Counted from the first letter of the stretch, positions 12,340-24,480 are shown. The stretch: 64,000 bases of DNA from Mactra quadrangularis (GCA_025267735.1 CM046307.1:4201258-4265257), one strand, 5' to 3'. Notes: generated by a model from the sequence alone, not told the origin. Numbers and translations: made by a program.

Positions 12340-13160
12340 TAAAATGGCGCTTTAACCTTTTCTAAGTTTTTTCTGTACTGTATTGTCCACTTTGGTCGAT
12401 TACGCCTTTCATATGGTTTTAATTTTTCATGGTGTACAACTCTTTCATTCCTTCTTTATTTAAATTTATTTAGATTTGAAATCAATTTGAAGTTTTTCTG
12501 CTACTACAGATGGGCCGTCATAATTTTCACTTGTGACACCCACTTTGCGCGATGAATGGCGACACCATACTAGATCACCAGTTTTGTAATTGCAGAATGC
12601 CATCTTCGCATCATACAACGCTTGGCAACTATTTGAACTTATTTTAAATAGGTGCGCGCTACTTTTTGGACATGAAACATTTGGTCCTTGGTGTGCTGTT
12701 TGTGGTCACAAAAGCTGGTGCAATCGTCTAATGCATGCTCAGAAAAGGAAAAGACTAAATCCCCATTCAAAAGGATTTCACGTCCAATGGTTAGCAAACT
12801 GGGAGTTAATTTTGTTGCTTTGAGTGATGTGGCCTTTGTAGGCTCCCGCTTGACATCCTAGGTGTAAGTCCCAGTTATGTTGCTCATTAGAAATATAGGC
12901 CTTAATAATTTTAATATTTGTTCTATAAGATCTTTCCGTTCCCGCGAGGATAACGCGCACTTGTTCTTGATTCGCGAATAATCCGGCATAGCTCTTGAAA
13001 AACTTTATCTTCAGATGTCCTAAGGGTATTGCAAATGCTTCTACATATTGGATGAAATGGTCGGTAAAAACCATTATGTATCGGTTCCCTAGAGTAATCT
13101 TGCATGCTCGAAACTATGTCATATTCCCAGAAAATAAACAAGGTCTGTTCTGTACCGTGT
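12340..13160 (-). pseudogene. Ty3/gypsy retrotransposon integrase relic
   Basis: Several overlapping minus-strand frames together show integrase core landmarks in order: VFTDHFIQYVEAFAIPL (about 13074-13024), FQELCRIIRES, YPRGNGK, LKAYIS-like IKAYISNEQHNWDLHLGC (about 12880), then a C-terminal part with WCRHSSRKVGV and NYDGP (about 12560-12500) and VVHHEKLKPYERRNRP (about 12440-12380), the typical pol terminus of gypsy elements. Frame changes between these blocks make it a pseudogene. Reverse transcriptase and LTRs are not visible nearby. Confidence 0.75.
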
Positions 13161-15234
13161 AGAGCCGGATTGTTACATCATTTAGCCCTAAGATCTTTTG
13201 TTAGAACGAATCAAACTCAAATCCACAGATTGTCTTAGGATCAATCATAGGATTATTTACTAAGCCTTGTTATTGATATGCACTCCTTACTACTGATTTG
13301 ATGGGATTATACATCATATTGAATGATTTTTAGTTGTTTTATTAGATTTGGATGCAAAAGGCGAGTGATGAATGCGTGTCTTATTGATAACTATATTATT
13401 ATAACATTAATTATATGATCATCATCTTCAATAATTAAGTCAGCCTGGCATATCCTGTATGTTTGTATGTGTCGTTTTACAACAATCGCATGATCATTAT
13501 GATAATCCACTAATGTATGATTCCTGGCAAGACGTATAATTTTAGGAAATTGATTTACTGATAATCATCCTTTGATACGACTCTCCTGATTCACTGCCGT
13601 ATAAATTTTATTTTGGTTTGATCCTGAAATTCTTTCTACATTCTTTGATTTTCTTGATGTTTTGTCAGCCTATACGAAAATTATATATACAAAATAATTA
13701 TGCTGTTCTAACCCTCTTGGAGTGAGTGTCTAGACAGACAGTCACGGTATGCAAGGAAACATACTTAATTAAACATATACATAAGGAATAAGTAAGTTGA
13801 AATAGAATCACACTTACTACTTTAATGCATGTGTCTCTTTAGGAAGCAGGATGTCATTTTGGTAATAGTAACATCAATACTGTAATAAGCTGCATGTTGA
13901 GTAGTAACTGATGCAGATACTGATAATGTACTGAATAATGATTATATTATGCTTGCTAATAGGATAGGGTGGATAGTTAAGTGGTAATATAGACAAACTA
14001 GGCAAGCCGTAGATTGATAAATGTCTAGCCATTCATTACGGAAATATACTTTAGCAGAGGCATTTAGGATAGAATTTCATCGTTATCCCAACTAGAAAGA
14101 CTGGTTTAATGTCATTTGGTTTAATCAAGCTTTGAATCATTCCAGTTTTCGCGATTGGATTGTTGTATTAGGTATTATTGCATGTTGTGTTCAAATTGAT
14201 AATCCAATAATTATACACACAACGCTACGATGAGCATTTATCATTATCTGTTACCAACTAATAATATTTAGTTATCTGTTTTACTTTTTGGCATGGGTTT
14301 GTGTACTTGACGATTTTCTGTTTATTGTCGCATCTTATGTATCGACTCGGTATTTATGAAATAATGTTCGTTTGTTTTAAAACATAACCAAATTGTGATG
14401 TCGCTGCTTCTGTGTAGACAGTATATCTCAATCTCAGACTGTTCATGTATTAATCCAACTTGCCATTTTATTAGGACGTAAGAATGTTAAGAAGTTATTG
14501 AAACTGAACGCTTTTGTCCTTCGTTTTAAAACACTTAATTTTAGAGTCAACACTAAGTACTGCCTAGGTAAGTTGGTTCATTCATGGCATACTCTTAATT
14601 TTGGAATCTGTGAAGCTATCTGTCATATGTCTAATATGATGTTAGATGATCAATCTATTCAAGGATTCTATAATATAAAGTGCCCGAGCTCCATCGAGTC
14701 ACGTTAAATGTGACGAAACGCCAACTGCGCTTTGAAACAATATTAAGAGGAAAACATCACTATTTTGTATTGTACTGTAGATAACTTATAACGGACGAAG
14801 TGGCTGGTGACATTTCGACAGGCAATAAACAATTACTAAAACGTAACATTTGGCGCAAGTGCTAAAGGTGAGAAATGACAGGAAAGTAAAAACGTGACAG
14901 ACGCACTGAGTTTACCAGTAGACATTTTTAAATTTACCATTAATGTCCATGTTACATCTAGGTATGCGGTGATGAAAGTATGTCCGTATTTCTGTAGAAT
15001 AGTTCGAGGTATCAATATAGCATTAATAATCAATATATAGCATTAGACTACATTCACATAATTATAATCTTTTGTAAATGACACAGTTTAAAACCCCGGA
15101 TGTGTCCGAAAAATTTTGAGAAGATCGGGGCCGCGAAACGAATTGTCTATTGCCATTTAAGACATCATCTGTGAGCCGATGTGGTACAACGCATGGCTCA
15201 TGTTACAAGTTGTTATTGAGTGGTATTCTGTCAA
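13161..15234. other. Intergenic, nothing recognised
   Basis: A+T-rich with short ORFs only, none showing a domain motif. No repeat array is evident. Confidence 0.45.
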
Positions 15235-15368
15235 AGACATTCATTATTATGGCTAAGGATCACTTATATCAATTGAATTAATAGTGTCATTATTTGTTTT
15301 CGGCGCGATATGACCCTTCCGTGTTGGTGCGCCGTAAAACCCAAACAAACAAACAGACATTCATTATT
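15235..15368 (+). mobile_element. 5'-truncated SINE tail with 14-bp target-site duplication
   Basis: AGACATTCATTATT occurs at 15235-15248 and again at 15355-15368, flanking a 106-bp insert. The insert ends GGCGCGATATGACCCTTCC, GTGTTGGTGCGCCG and then a CAAA repeat, a tail type common to tRNA SINEs of bivalves. This is a clean LINE-mediated insertion footprint. Confidence 0.75.
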
Positions 15369-15909
15369 GTCACAAACAGTTGGTTTCTTTAACTCCTCTA
15401 ATGGTCAATGGTCAGCTTCAATACAGAATCTCTAAGTAAGTTTAAGGAAATTTACCCCTGAACAAACTAGTCTAACTTTCAGAGGACTAATGTACGAACC
15501 GTTTTCGTCTCTATGCTTGAGTCAGGATAAAAGAAGGAAGGTAGTGCTTCTACACAACCAAGGATGCAAGGTACTCTGTGAAATCAGTATAAGAAATTTG
15601 GATATGAAAGTAGTTGTCCGAACAGATCATTTTGGCACCAAGCACATATCTCCAAGCAAATGCATTCAAAATATATGATTATGTCTTGAATCGGTGACCT
15701 TAATTTTTGAATGTGATTACTCAAGACCGTTTTTTATTTTTAGATAATTACTATTCTAGTTACAATTATGTTGTAGTAAACTTTCTATATGCCAGAAATA
15801 GTGTTGTTTTACGAAGACATCAGACCGTATAGTCTAAATGTACAGATATTTGAAATAAAGGTACGATTTGTACAATTAGCAACTGTTGGCATGAGTTGCA
15901 TTTTTCCTT
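15369..15909. other. Intergenic, nothing recognised
   Basis: A short plus-strand ORF at 15490-15678 has no recognisable motif. Nothing else is supported. Confidence 0.4.
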
Positions 15910-17695
15910 TTTAGCCGGATTTTTCAACGAAAAAATTCGGCTAATAGTTTGGCGGGCGGGAGGGCGGGCGGGCGGGAGGGCGTTCGGGCGGGCGGGCGGG
16001 CGGGCGGGCGTCCGTGTCGTTAACAATTGCGTTAAAGTTTTTAATGTACCATGTATTTCTGCCATTTAAAGTCAGATCTCTACGAAACTTTATACAATGA
16101 TAACATACCATTTGATGAACATAATTAGACAGTAACCGCAACTCTACCTTGCTTAATTATGGATTATTGCCCTTTGTTATTTCGGGTGTCTGGTGTTATT
16201 AACAATTGCGTTAAAGTTTTTAATTTAGCATATATTTCTGCCATTTATTGTCAGATTTTTATGAAACTTCATACAATGATTACATACCATGTGATGAACA
16301 GATTAAGACAGTAACCACAACTCTACCTGGCTTAAAAATGGATTATTTCCCTTTGTTTTTTTGCGTTAAAGTTTTCAAATTGTTGGATATCTCTGCCATT
16401 TATGATTAGATGTTTATGAAATTTCATACAATGATTACATGCCATCTGTTGCAAAGAATTAGACAGTAACCACGATTCTACCTGGCTTAATTATGGATTA
16501 TTTCCCTTTGTAATTTTTGCATTCAATTTCAAATTGTTTGATATCTCTGCCATTTCTGGTTAGATGTTTACAAAATTTCATACAGTGATTACATACCATC
16601 TGTTGAATAGAATTAGACAGTAATGGCAACTCTACCTGACTTAATAATTGATTATTTCCCTTTGTTTTTTGCGTTAAATTTTTCAAATTGTTGGATATCT
16701 CTGCCATTTATGGTTAGATTATTATGAAATTTCATACAATGATTACATACCATCTGTTGCTAAGAATTAGACAGTAACAGCAACTCCACCTGGCTTAAAT
16801 ATGGATTATTTCCCTTTGTTTTTTGTGTTAAAGCTTTTAAATTGTTGGATATCTCTGTTATTTATGGTTTGATGTTTACGAAGTTTCATACAATGATTAC
16901 ATATCATCTGTTGAAAAGAATTAGACAGTAACCGCAAATCTACCTGGCTTAATAATTGATTATTTCCCTTTGTTATTTTTGTGTTAAAGTTTTCAATTGT
17001 TGGATATCTCTGCTATTTATGGTTAGATGTTTATGAAATTTCATACAATGATTACATATGATCTGTTGAAAAGAATTAGACAGTAACAACAACTCTACCT
17101 GGCTTAAAAATGGATTATTTCCCTTTGTTATTTTTGTGTTAAAGCTTTCAAATTGTTGGGTATTTCTGCCATTTATGGTTAGATTATTATGAAATTTCAT
17201 ACAATGGTTACATTCCATCTGTTGAAAGAATTAGACAGTAACGGCAACTCTACTTGGCTTAAATATGGATTATTTCCCTTTGTTTTTCTTATGTTAAAGT
17301 TTTCAGTATGTTGGATCTCTCCAATAGCAAGTATTCTGACATTTTCCAGTCATATTTTCCCGCCATTTTGTTTCAACAATTTCACCATTTGCCATACAAG
17401 GTATTTGTTTAACAAAATTCTCTCGCCAATTTCATATCATTAGCTTTGCATTATTTGCATCCATAGTTTTCATGTCTTATGCCATCTTAGTCAAATACCA
17501 ACAAAATACTCAGAAAAGATACAATAGGACATATATATATAGTTAATGAAACTCTTTATTCCTTTAAGATTAATTATTGCCCTTTGTATTCCTTCTAATA
17601 AGCAATATATCAAATGACTTTCTTTTGTAACAACGTAAACTTGTTCTCAATGTTCCCATATGCAGAAAAATCCGGCTTTAATGTGGCTCCCACAT
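15910..17695. mobile_element. Mobile element with G-rich microsatellite and eight 155-bp repeats
   Basis: Begins near TTAGCCGGATTTTTCAACG at 15912 and ends near AAAAATCCGGCTTTAATGTGG at 17668, so the ends carry matching CCGGATTTT/AAAATCCGG motifs. A GGGCGGGC microsatellite fills 15951-16012. From about 16020 to 17310, the unit ATTTCATACAATGATTACATACC ... TTAGACAGTAACCGCAACTCTACCTGGCTTAA ... GGATTATTTCCCTTTG recurs about every 155 bp; GACAGTAA falls near 16128, 16307, 16460, 16616, 16770, 16922, 17079 and 17235. No transposase is seen. Short ORFs encoding RPPARP repeats are by-products. Confidence 0.75.
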
Positions 17696-17921
17696 TATCT
17701 TTCTTGTTATGTCATTAACTTGTAATGGTTATACATCGTTTTCAACTGCAGTGGTTTTTTTCACTCTTAGGGGAGAGGTGGCGGGCCCTTTTACAGGGGA
17801 AAATAGCGACAAGGAACGAAAATAGGGAAAATTTTCAACACTGTGGTTTCTTTATTTTTGAATGAATTGATGTACATTACTTAAATTTACATGACCATAA
17901 TAGTTAATTGTAACGTTCTTG

Positions 17922-18152
17922 TTACAAAGGAATATTTCTGTCCTTTAGTTTAAAAATCTTTACATGTAGTATCGAGGCCACATCTTCCTTTGAGATCTTC
18001 CCAAACAAACAAATTCTCAACATAGCATCTAAAGAATATTCCGAGAGTCTGTTACTGTCAGACGTACATAATAGATTCATTAGGCTAAATAAGGGCTCGA
18101 CACTAGCTGTTGAAGGTGGTGTCAGTTGACTCAAGTTTACTCTCCAATTCAT
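17922..18152 (-). pseudogene. hAT transposase, C-terminal dimerisation-region fragment
   Basis: The 76 codons match the hAT C-terminal dimerisation segment: LTPPSTASVEPLFSLMNLLC, then a few residues on NRLSEYSLDAMLRICL, then GKISKEDV. In the family this segment follows the RNase H-like core, with a conserved LxxxPxSxASxExxFSxM...NRLxxxxLxxLxxI layout. Only this last part survives: upstream on the minus strand I see no transposase core. A few substitutions (V-E-P where C-E-R/x-G is usual) suggest decay. No TIRs were found. Confidence 0.75.
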
Positions 18153-19250
18153 CGGTTCGAAAGATTCACTCGCTCACATTCTGTAATGTATTCACTGAGC
18201 TGCGAGGGGAGTGTAACTCAAGTTTACCAGGTGTTGCACAGCAGGAAAATAATTAGCAACTTCTGGCTCCTTAAAAATACTGATAGGGTCACCAGAACCT
18301 TTTTGCCTGAAACAATAATGAGTCATGAGATCAAAATAATATTTCTACAGACTAGTATATGTCAAACTCTGTATTTATCGAATGATAAAAAACATGTCAA
18401 TAAATAATTGTAAAATATTGAAATTATAATGTTGCAACAAAATGTATTTAAATAGTTGGTTTATGTATTTTAGGTTCCTTCTTATAAAGTTTATTAATGA
18501 TTTAATCATTGCATGATATATTGTTATTTTAGCTTAAGTGCAACGTATTAATAAAAATATCCTTTAAGTTTACGTAATTGTGCATATAATAAAACGAGTA
18601 TGTTTTAACTCAATTCAAAACTACTTAAATTAATATAATAATAAGGCAGTACAGTTTTCTCCAGTCAGATAATTATAATCTTTCAAAATTGCTATTTTTG
18701 GCGGTTCAAAAGGTAACAGTGACCTAGTTTTCTATAAACTCCCAGGACCCAATTTCAGGCTTGACACCTAGATCATCTAGATACAACTTCTTCTTCAGTA
18801 TTGTAGTTTTAAGGTTTTTACAATGTCCCTATGAGCTAGGTTTGGACTAGCTTAAGGTCTTCAGCGAACCCGTGTTTATACTGTCAATGAACGGGTACGC
18901 TGAAGACAAGTCTACGGTAAAAGTCCACCAATAATCGTGCCAGGAATCTGCCACGCTCGTATGAATTCATCGTGAGTTCAAAGGATTAATCTTAAGCATA
19001 TCCCGATAAAACAATGTATAATCTTTTAATTTGACTACTTTCAATGTATAAAATGTCCATTCACAACTTACAAGACGTCAAAGTTTCCATTGTATATATA
19101 GTATAAAAAAACACAAAAAATAACTAACTTTGAAAAAACTCTAGAGTCGGCAGCTTTTGCTAGGTAGGGTCGGGTTCCCCTAAACACAGCTATTTTTTTT
19201 AAATTCTAAATCCTGGCACGCTACCAACTGCGCTATTGAACCAGGCTGTT
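18153..19250. other. Intergenic with a small hairpin
   Basis: Positions 18857-18907 form a fold-back: GTCTTCAGCG and CGCTGAAGAC are perfect reverse complements, with AACCCGT opposite ACGGGT. Otherwise the sequence is A+T-rich and no gene is seen. Confidence 0.5.
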
Positions 19251-19594
19251 TCACTTAGTAAGAAGCCTTTCACAATCTAATTTAGCACTATACTTAACTA
19301 ATCTTTCACGGAGTTTTTCTGGCTGTTTAACAGATATTTTGATAGTAAAGCCTGGGTAACCACTGTGCTCCCTCCCAGGCAAACAAGCAAACAGTTTTTC
19401 TCCTTTGTACATTTTAACAAATTTCTTCAAGTCTTTTTTAAGGGATGACTTGGTGGATTGCCCCTTGGCTATGTATTTATCGATGACTTTGGTCATGAAT
19501 TTCTCTTCTAGATCTTGGCCTACTGTCCCTGCTGTTAAACTACATCTGTGAACAGCAGAGTCTGTGTACTGTCCTCTCACCCTTTTCAGGTTTG
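19251..19594 (-). pseudogene. DUF6589-like gene, last exon
   Basis: This 114-codon open stretch begins right after a good splice acceptor on the minus strand (TTTATTTTTAG at 19595-19605) and ends with a stop at 19251. Residues such as NLKRVRGQYTDSAVHRC near the start and CLPGREHSGYPGF near residue 90 match the pattern of the C-terminal part of DUF6589, a domain of unknown function common in invertebrate and fungal repeat-borne genes. The ATG at 19616 lies in the intron and is not the start. The phase fits the exon at 20270-20401 (one base plus two). The combined gene carries an in-frame stop, so it is probably a pseudogene or transposon relic. Confidence 0.55.
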
Positions 19595-20269
19595 CTAAAA
19601 ATAAATACAAACTCATATTAAAAAGTTAAGAATTACACATTATGCGTGTAAAATATACACATAAGTAACAGGATGTCGACTTATTTTTTTAAAAGAATAC
19701 ACAGTAAGTGTTACTCTGTTCTAACTCTAAAAATGGCACCTTAAAAACATACAAAATCTATTTATTTATATTGTTTAAAAATTTAATTTTGACCCATTAT
19801 TCAATTGTTTTGATGTAAAACATTGGATTTGCTTAAAATTGTTACTCATAAACATTAGAGCAATGTTGCAGTCAGCCTACGATTAAGTACCTCACACATA
19901 TGTCTCTGTTTATGGTATCTGTAATCCAACAGCTAGCTTATAGATTTCAAACAGTTTAAGATGACAGATGCTAAATTAGAAAAAAATAGATATCATTAAG
20001 CCATACTTGTGTCCTTGGAGTGTACAAGTCGTTACAGCATACCCTGATTTTATAATAATATGTATTGATCTTTACGTTTTTTTGAGAAACCTTCAAGGAA
20101 ACTGTTGGCTTTTCTTTCCTCTTTATTGTTTTCATTTTGGTTTAATTGACAATTATCCATTTACTGTTAGACACCCAGCTGGTTGTCTATGCCAACGAAC
20201 GCTTTTAAGTCCAGTTAAAGACAGCACCTTGGTGAAAATATTTTAGAAACACTGTAAACAATAACTTAC

Positions 20270-20401
20270 TTTTAAATTAATTGTTAAGACATTCATTCAG
20301 TAGGTCAAGAGGAATGTTAGCACCTGGTTTGCCTCGCAGATTAGCTGTGCTGTTCCATATCAAGTTTTGGCTGATACACTCTGGCATCCATCCATTCACA
20401 C
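20270..20401 (-). pseudogene. DUF6589-like gene, penultimate exon with in-frame stop
   Basis: Bounded on the minus strand by an acceptor (TTGTTTTAG at 20402-20410) and a donor GTAAGT at 20264-20269. It encodes VNGWMPECISQNLIWN and then NIPLDLLNECLNN, the DUF6589 segment with the N-(I/V)-P-x-D-L...E motif, followed by an in-frame TAA at 20277-20279 and three more codons before the donor. Splice phase matches the downstream exon at 19594. The stop falls where related proteins normally have an acidic residue, which suggests a single-base change. Earlier exons were not identified upstream. Confidence 0.5.
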
Positions 20402-20836
20402 CTAAAACAATGAAAACATGTTATAATTCAGATGATTAAAATTCTGACAAATTGTTAATATTAACAAAGTTTAAAGTCTGACTTTACTTATTACAATATT
20501 TAAATTCCTAATTATTTTCAGTTTAACCCTTTAACATACTATTCTTAATACTAACAACTTTTCCTAAATGTCATACCGGTATCAGGCATATCTCAACTTT
20601 CTAACTTTGCACTTCAAAATAATTAATGTAAAAAGTATAAAATCATATAAACACAAGAAGTCAGGTACTGGCAAGCCATCCTTCAACAGAGTTGTGGTAT
20701 GGCCAAAATCTCTAGATCCTAACTTAAGTCCACAAAGGAACATGATTTCATTTTTGGGGCTATCTTTTTTGAAAGATTTTTATTAAAATACATGTACGGC
20801 CTCATTCTGAGCATATTGACCTTAACCAACTGCACA

Positions 20837-21136
20837 ACCCGGGTCGCTAGCGCAGTTGGTAGTGCATCAGGGTTTGTAATCTCATGTCTGAGGGGGTGCG
20901 GGTTCGAATCCCACCGGTGGAGGTAATACCCTTCCATGAAAATTTAACAATAATGTCGATTTTCCTGCATTGATTAGATAATATGGAGAAGTTTCCGGCC
21001 TTGTGGAAGGGTAGATGAGTACTGGTTATAGGCGATGGTCCAGGAAAGCTAGGTTAGGTGCGCTGGACGCTATGAAAAGACCTAAATTGTGTTGACATGG
21101 CGTTAAATCCAATGAAATAAATAAATAAAATAAAAC
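20837..21136 (+). mobile_element. SINE family B, full-length
   Basis: tRNA-like head with A-box-like CTAGCGCAGTTGGTAGTGC and B-box-like GGGTTCGAATCCC, a body shared with 3322-3490, and a tail of AAAT repeats at 21114-21136. It is inserted about 150 bp beyond the 3' end of the gag gene and may have replaced or displaced sequence there. Confidence 0.85.
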
Positions 21137-21289
21137 TATAAACTCGACACAAACTGACTTTAAACTAATAATCTTGTTTAACAGTATTCACTTTGGTAAC
21201 TTTGGTAAATTTGAGTTAACCATTTAGAATTTGACTAGTTCCTGTGCACAAGCCTGCTTGTGATAAGAGTTAGTCATTGGTCAGATGTC

Positions 21290-22743
21290 TTATGTAGTTA
21301 AATAAATCTTGACCTTAATTTTCTGGCCATATGTGCGGGGCAATTGACAAATGCAGTCCCTCTTCCAAATGCCATCCAAGTTACAGAAATAGCAGTTCTT
21401 CTCACTGCCTTCCGTCTTTACTGAAACATCAGCAGATTTTCCTTGATTGCTGTTAGTATTACCCATCTTCTCTTCTAGGCGCTCCAGGCGGTTCATAACC
21501 TCCCTTAACATTTGAGATGTCCTATCCTCCACACCCTCATCCACGCTGTTGACCTGGACCCTGTCATCCCTCTTCTTCTTTTTTCCTTCATTCTCCACTG
21601 CCATGCTTATGTACTGAAAGTTCTTGATGATATGGAGGGCTTCTTCCATGGTTTTTGGGTCTTTAAACAGAGCTTCTTTACCAGCCTCTGGATCCATGCA
21701 ACCTTGACAAAATCTAGTGATCATTTCCCCTTGGGTAAAACTCTCAGGAACATTACGGTATGCTGACATGACTAGTGTAACTACCCTGTGATACCAGTCC
21801 TCCAAACTTTCATTACACCTCTGGGCAATCTGTTGAAATTCCATCCTAGCTGTTCCTACTAATTCACTTATTCCAAACCGTTTTTCTAGCTTGTCAAAAA
21901 TTTCATCAAATTTCATCTTTCTGTTTGTCTGGGTTGTCATGGCAAAATAATCTAAAGCTTTGCCTTCCAGGCACCACCCAAGGTAATCCATGCTTTCTTG
22001 AGCAGACCATTTTAGGTTTTGCTGAATGCTGATGAATCTTAGTTTGAAGGATAACCACGACTCTTTCCCATTGTATCTGAAATTCTTTGGTACCCTCCTG
22101 GGGTTACCCCTCACTACTACTTCGTCCTCGCTAGATGAACTATCACGTTCAAACTTATCTTTACTTAACACTTTCTTGAGTACTGCTTCTATTTCTTTAC
22201 TTTTATTTTTCTATTTGCTCGTCTTAGCCTTCCTTGCTGCTATTTCATCCTCGCTAGATGAACTATCACTGTCAATCTTGGAAACCTTGTCCTTTATTAA
22301 CGCTTTCTTTAATATCTCTTCCATCTTTTTACTCCTGTCTGTTTCTCTACTTAGCCTATCCTCTCTTTCCTTTCTTTCTTTTACAAGTTTGGCAAACCTC
22401 AATGCTATATCGCTCGAATCCTCCGACTCATCATCTTGGCCCCCCCTTACTCTGCTTTCTTTTAACTTCTGGCGCCTCATTTGACCCTTGCTTGCGCAAC
22501 TGTGACAATCTGCGGATAAAATCCTCATCCACTTGTACATCTTGATATAACTCTTTATCATTCACTTCTTGTGATTTCTTGTCATAAATCTCCCGTTTGG
22601 GTTTCATTCTTGGAATTCTGTCAGGATTGGGTGGAGTGTGGTATCCAAATTTATACTGAGGAAAATGACCACAATCCTCCCTATCACGGATTCCACTTCC
22701 GATTAATGATTTTCCTATTATTTCTTCCACCATGTGTAATGTC
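21290..22743 (-). pseudogene. gag: Retrotransposon gag, C-terminal and central part (interrupted by the Polinton)
   Basis: The minus-strand frame leaves the Polinton edge at 22743 and runs through a charged region (REDCGHFPQYKFG...) to a G7 run (C7 on plus, 22440-22446), where it shifts frame. It continues through an acidic Ser-rich coiled stretch (DSDSSSSEDE, repeated later as RDSSSSEDE) to an in-frame TAG at 22211-22213. A long open part then encodes a capsid-like retrotransposon gag domain (WLSFKLRFISIQQNLKW to WYHRVVTLVMSAYRNVPE). The last part has a degenerate zinc knuckle, C-x2-C-x9-C, with Ile where the knuckle His should be. No pol frame follows before the SINE at 21136. The N-terminal part lies at 40593-40747. 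Confidence 0.8.
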
Positions 22744-22833
22744 AGTAGTGTAAAAACGGGAATTTCGCGGCCATCTTGCGCCGTCGGCGCAATATAGATA
22801 TAGAAGGTCGCGGCCATCTTGCGCCGTCGGCGT
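22744..22833 (+). repeat. Polinton left terminal inverted repeat
   Basis: Matches the reverse complement of 40507-40592. Inside it the block CGCGGCCATCTTGCGCCGTC plus GGCG occurs twice (starting near 22766 and 22810); GCGCCGTCGGCGC is a near-palindrome. A third degenerate copy of the block lies outside the TIR at about 22890-22915. Confidence 0.95.
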
Positions 22834-23238
22834 CGGTGCAATAGTGAATGGTGGGAAATATGGTTAATATACAGAATAAATTCAGTCTTCGCGCTCATCT
22901 TGAACCATCGACGCAGGCGAGGCAACAGTGGTGGGAAATATTAAACTCTTTTTTTACACCGCGTTTATTTGAAATCAGTTTGAAATTTAGCGGACAGTTT
23001 TGAATTACAAACGATTAATATCACCTTTCAACCTTATATAGAGAGCAATTGTATTGACAACCGTCTAAGGGTTAAGTATCCATTACAAATACAATAGACC
23101 AGTCAGTTGTAGACGCTTTATTTATGAAAAGATAGTTTTCCAAATCGAGAAAGAAGTAGGAGAACTACTCCAATGAAATCACCGAACCGAATCCAACGAG
23201 TCTGCACACTAAATCCTTTACATGGAAAAAGCATATTT

Positions 23239-23452
23239 AAAAACAAACATTTCGTATAACGCTGCTGTACTTACTCTCTAAGAGTATAACTAAAAATTGA
23301 ACAATCGGTTGTGTGAGTTATTTCCCTTTAACCGTTAATATTTTTAAAAACAATCATTTCACATAACGCTGTTATACTTGCTCCCAATGAGTATGACTAA
23401 AAATTGAACAATCAGTTGTATCAGTTGTTACTCTTTAAATGTTAATATTTTT
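23239..23452. repeat. Imperfect 107-bp tandem duplication in the Polinton
   Basis: Units 23239-23345 and 23346-23452 share AAAAACAAACATTTCGTATA-like starts, ACTAAAAATTGAACAATC and GTTAATATTTTTAA. No exon overlaps them. Confidence 0.75.
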
Positions 23453-24480
23453 AACTAGTTGATGTATAACATACATAATACTAGCGATAAAATGCCCAAC
23501 TTACAAAGACTCTAGCTTTCCCCTATTCTGATCGCTCCGAAACTTGGTACTCATCAACATCCAACCTAACCCAGCACAACACACTGCTACCAGATCAGCA
23601 CGTCAAAGGCGGGAAATATTTGGTGCACTTTCTCAACAGTGGAAATATTCATCATACATTTTCTAAAGTTTTTAAAAGAACAGAATTTTTTGTGGATTCT
23701 TTTTGTGAATTCATATTAATGGTTCTAAATCATCAAGTAGATAACATAGAACATGATATACTAAGACAGTAAATATAGAGTAATGATCATTGAACCCAAG
23801 TTCAATGGTCATTACTAGCTGGTAGTGTGTTTATTGTAATCATATACTGTGGAATGAATACCAATCTTTCTTTTATTCTTGAGTTTGTAAAATTACAGAC
23901 CATGTGCTCACACTTTGATGGTCAAGTACAAATTATAACCAAGTAGTTGTTATCAAATAGTTCATCTACATACATTTACCCAAAACAAGCCTCTAGCTAG
24001 TTTTTCAAATTATACTATCCAAACACCAATCTTCTCAATGAATAACCCCCTTTATTCAGAGTTACTGAACAGCAAAATACCATTAAAATACCCTTTGAAC
24101 ATACCCAATAACATCAATAGCCAAGTTGAAACTATAGAAATGTTTTCATTTTCTGATGAAGCTAGCTTGAATATAGTCACTGATAAAATTTGATAAAAAC
24201 AAAAAAAGGATTACTTTCTCTTTTGTTCTTTTTAACTTAACAAATTTTTTCTTTGTGAAAGAAAGTTTTGAAGTCATGGAATTGTCAGGTAAGTTCCACT
24301 TTTTTACTTCTAACAATAGAGTCTTCACTTCATTTTTGCTGACCATATAGAAAAAAGACTTCAATCAACCTAAACCAAAATACTCTTTGTTCATTATTGA
24401 ACTAGAAAGATTTCATTCAATCTACTATACTTTAACAAGGAGATTATAATGGTTAGATTATAACTATCATAATACAGACA
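23453..24480. other. Polinton left arm, no gene recognised
   Basis: About 1 kb without a convincing exon. An E2F-like GGCGGGAAA lies at 23608-23616. A minus-strand open stretch at 24146-24364 is Lys-rich and A+T-driven; I do not treat it as a gene. Confidence 0.5.

Noticed and set aside
15820..16141. ORFs encoding RPPARP repeats
   Set aside because: They are translations of the GGGCGGGC microsatellite.
15940..17310. CRISPR-like regular repeats
   Set aside because: Units of 155 bp without distinct spacers in a eukaryotic element; an ordinary minisatellite.
20840..20925. tRNA gene candidate
   Set aside because: A and B boxes belong to a SINE head; no closing acceptor stem, and a SINE body and AAAT tail follow. 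The same holds at 4565, 7820, 25707, 44497, 53370, 56080 and 57055.
22744..22925. Continuous minus-strand ORF across the left Polinton end
   Set aside because: The frame merely reads through the TIR by chance; the part right of 22743 is transposon terminus, not gag coding sequence.
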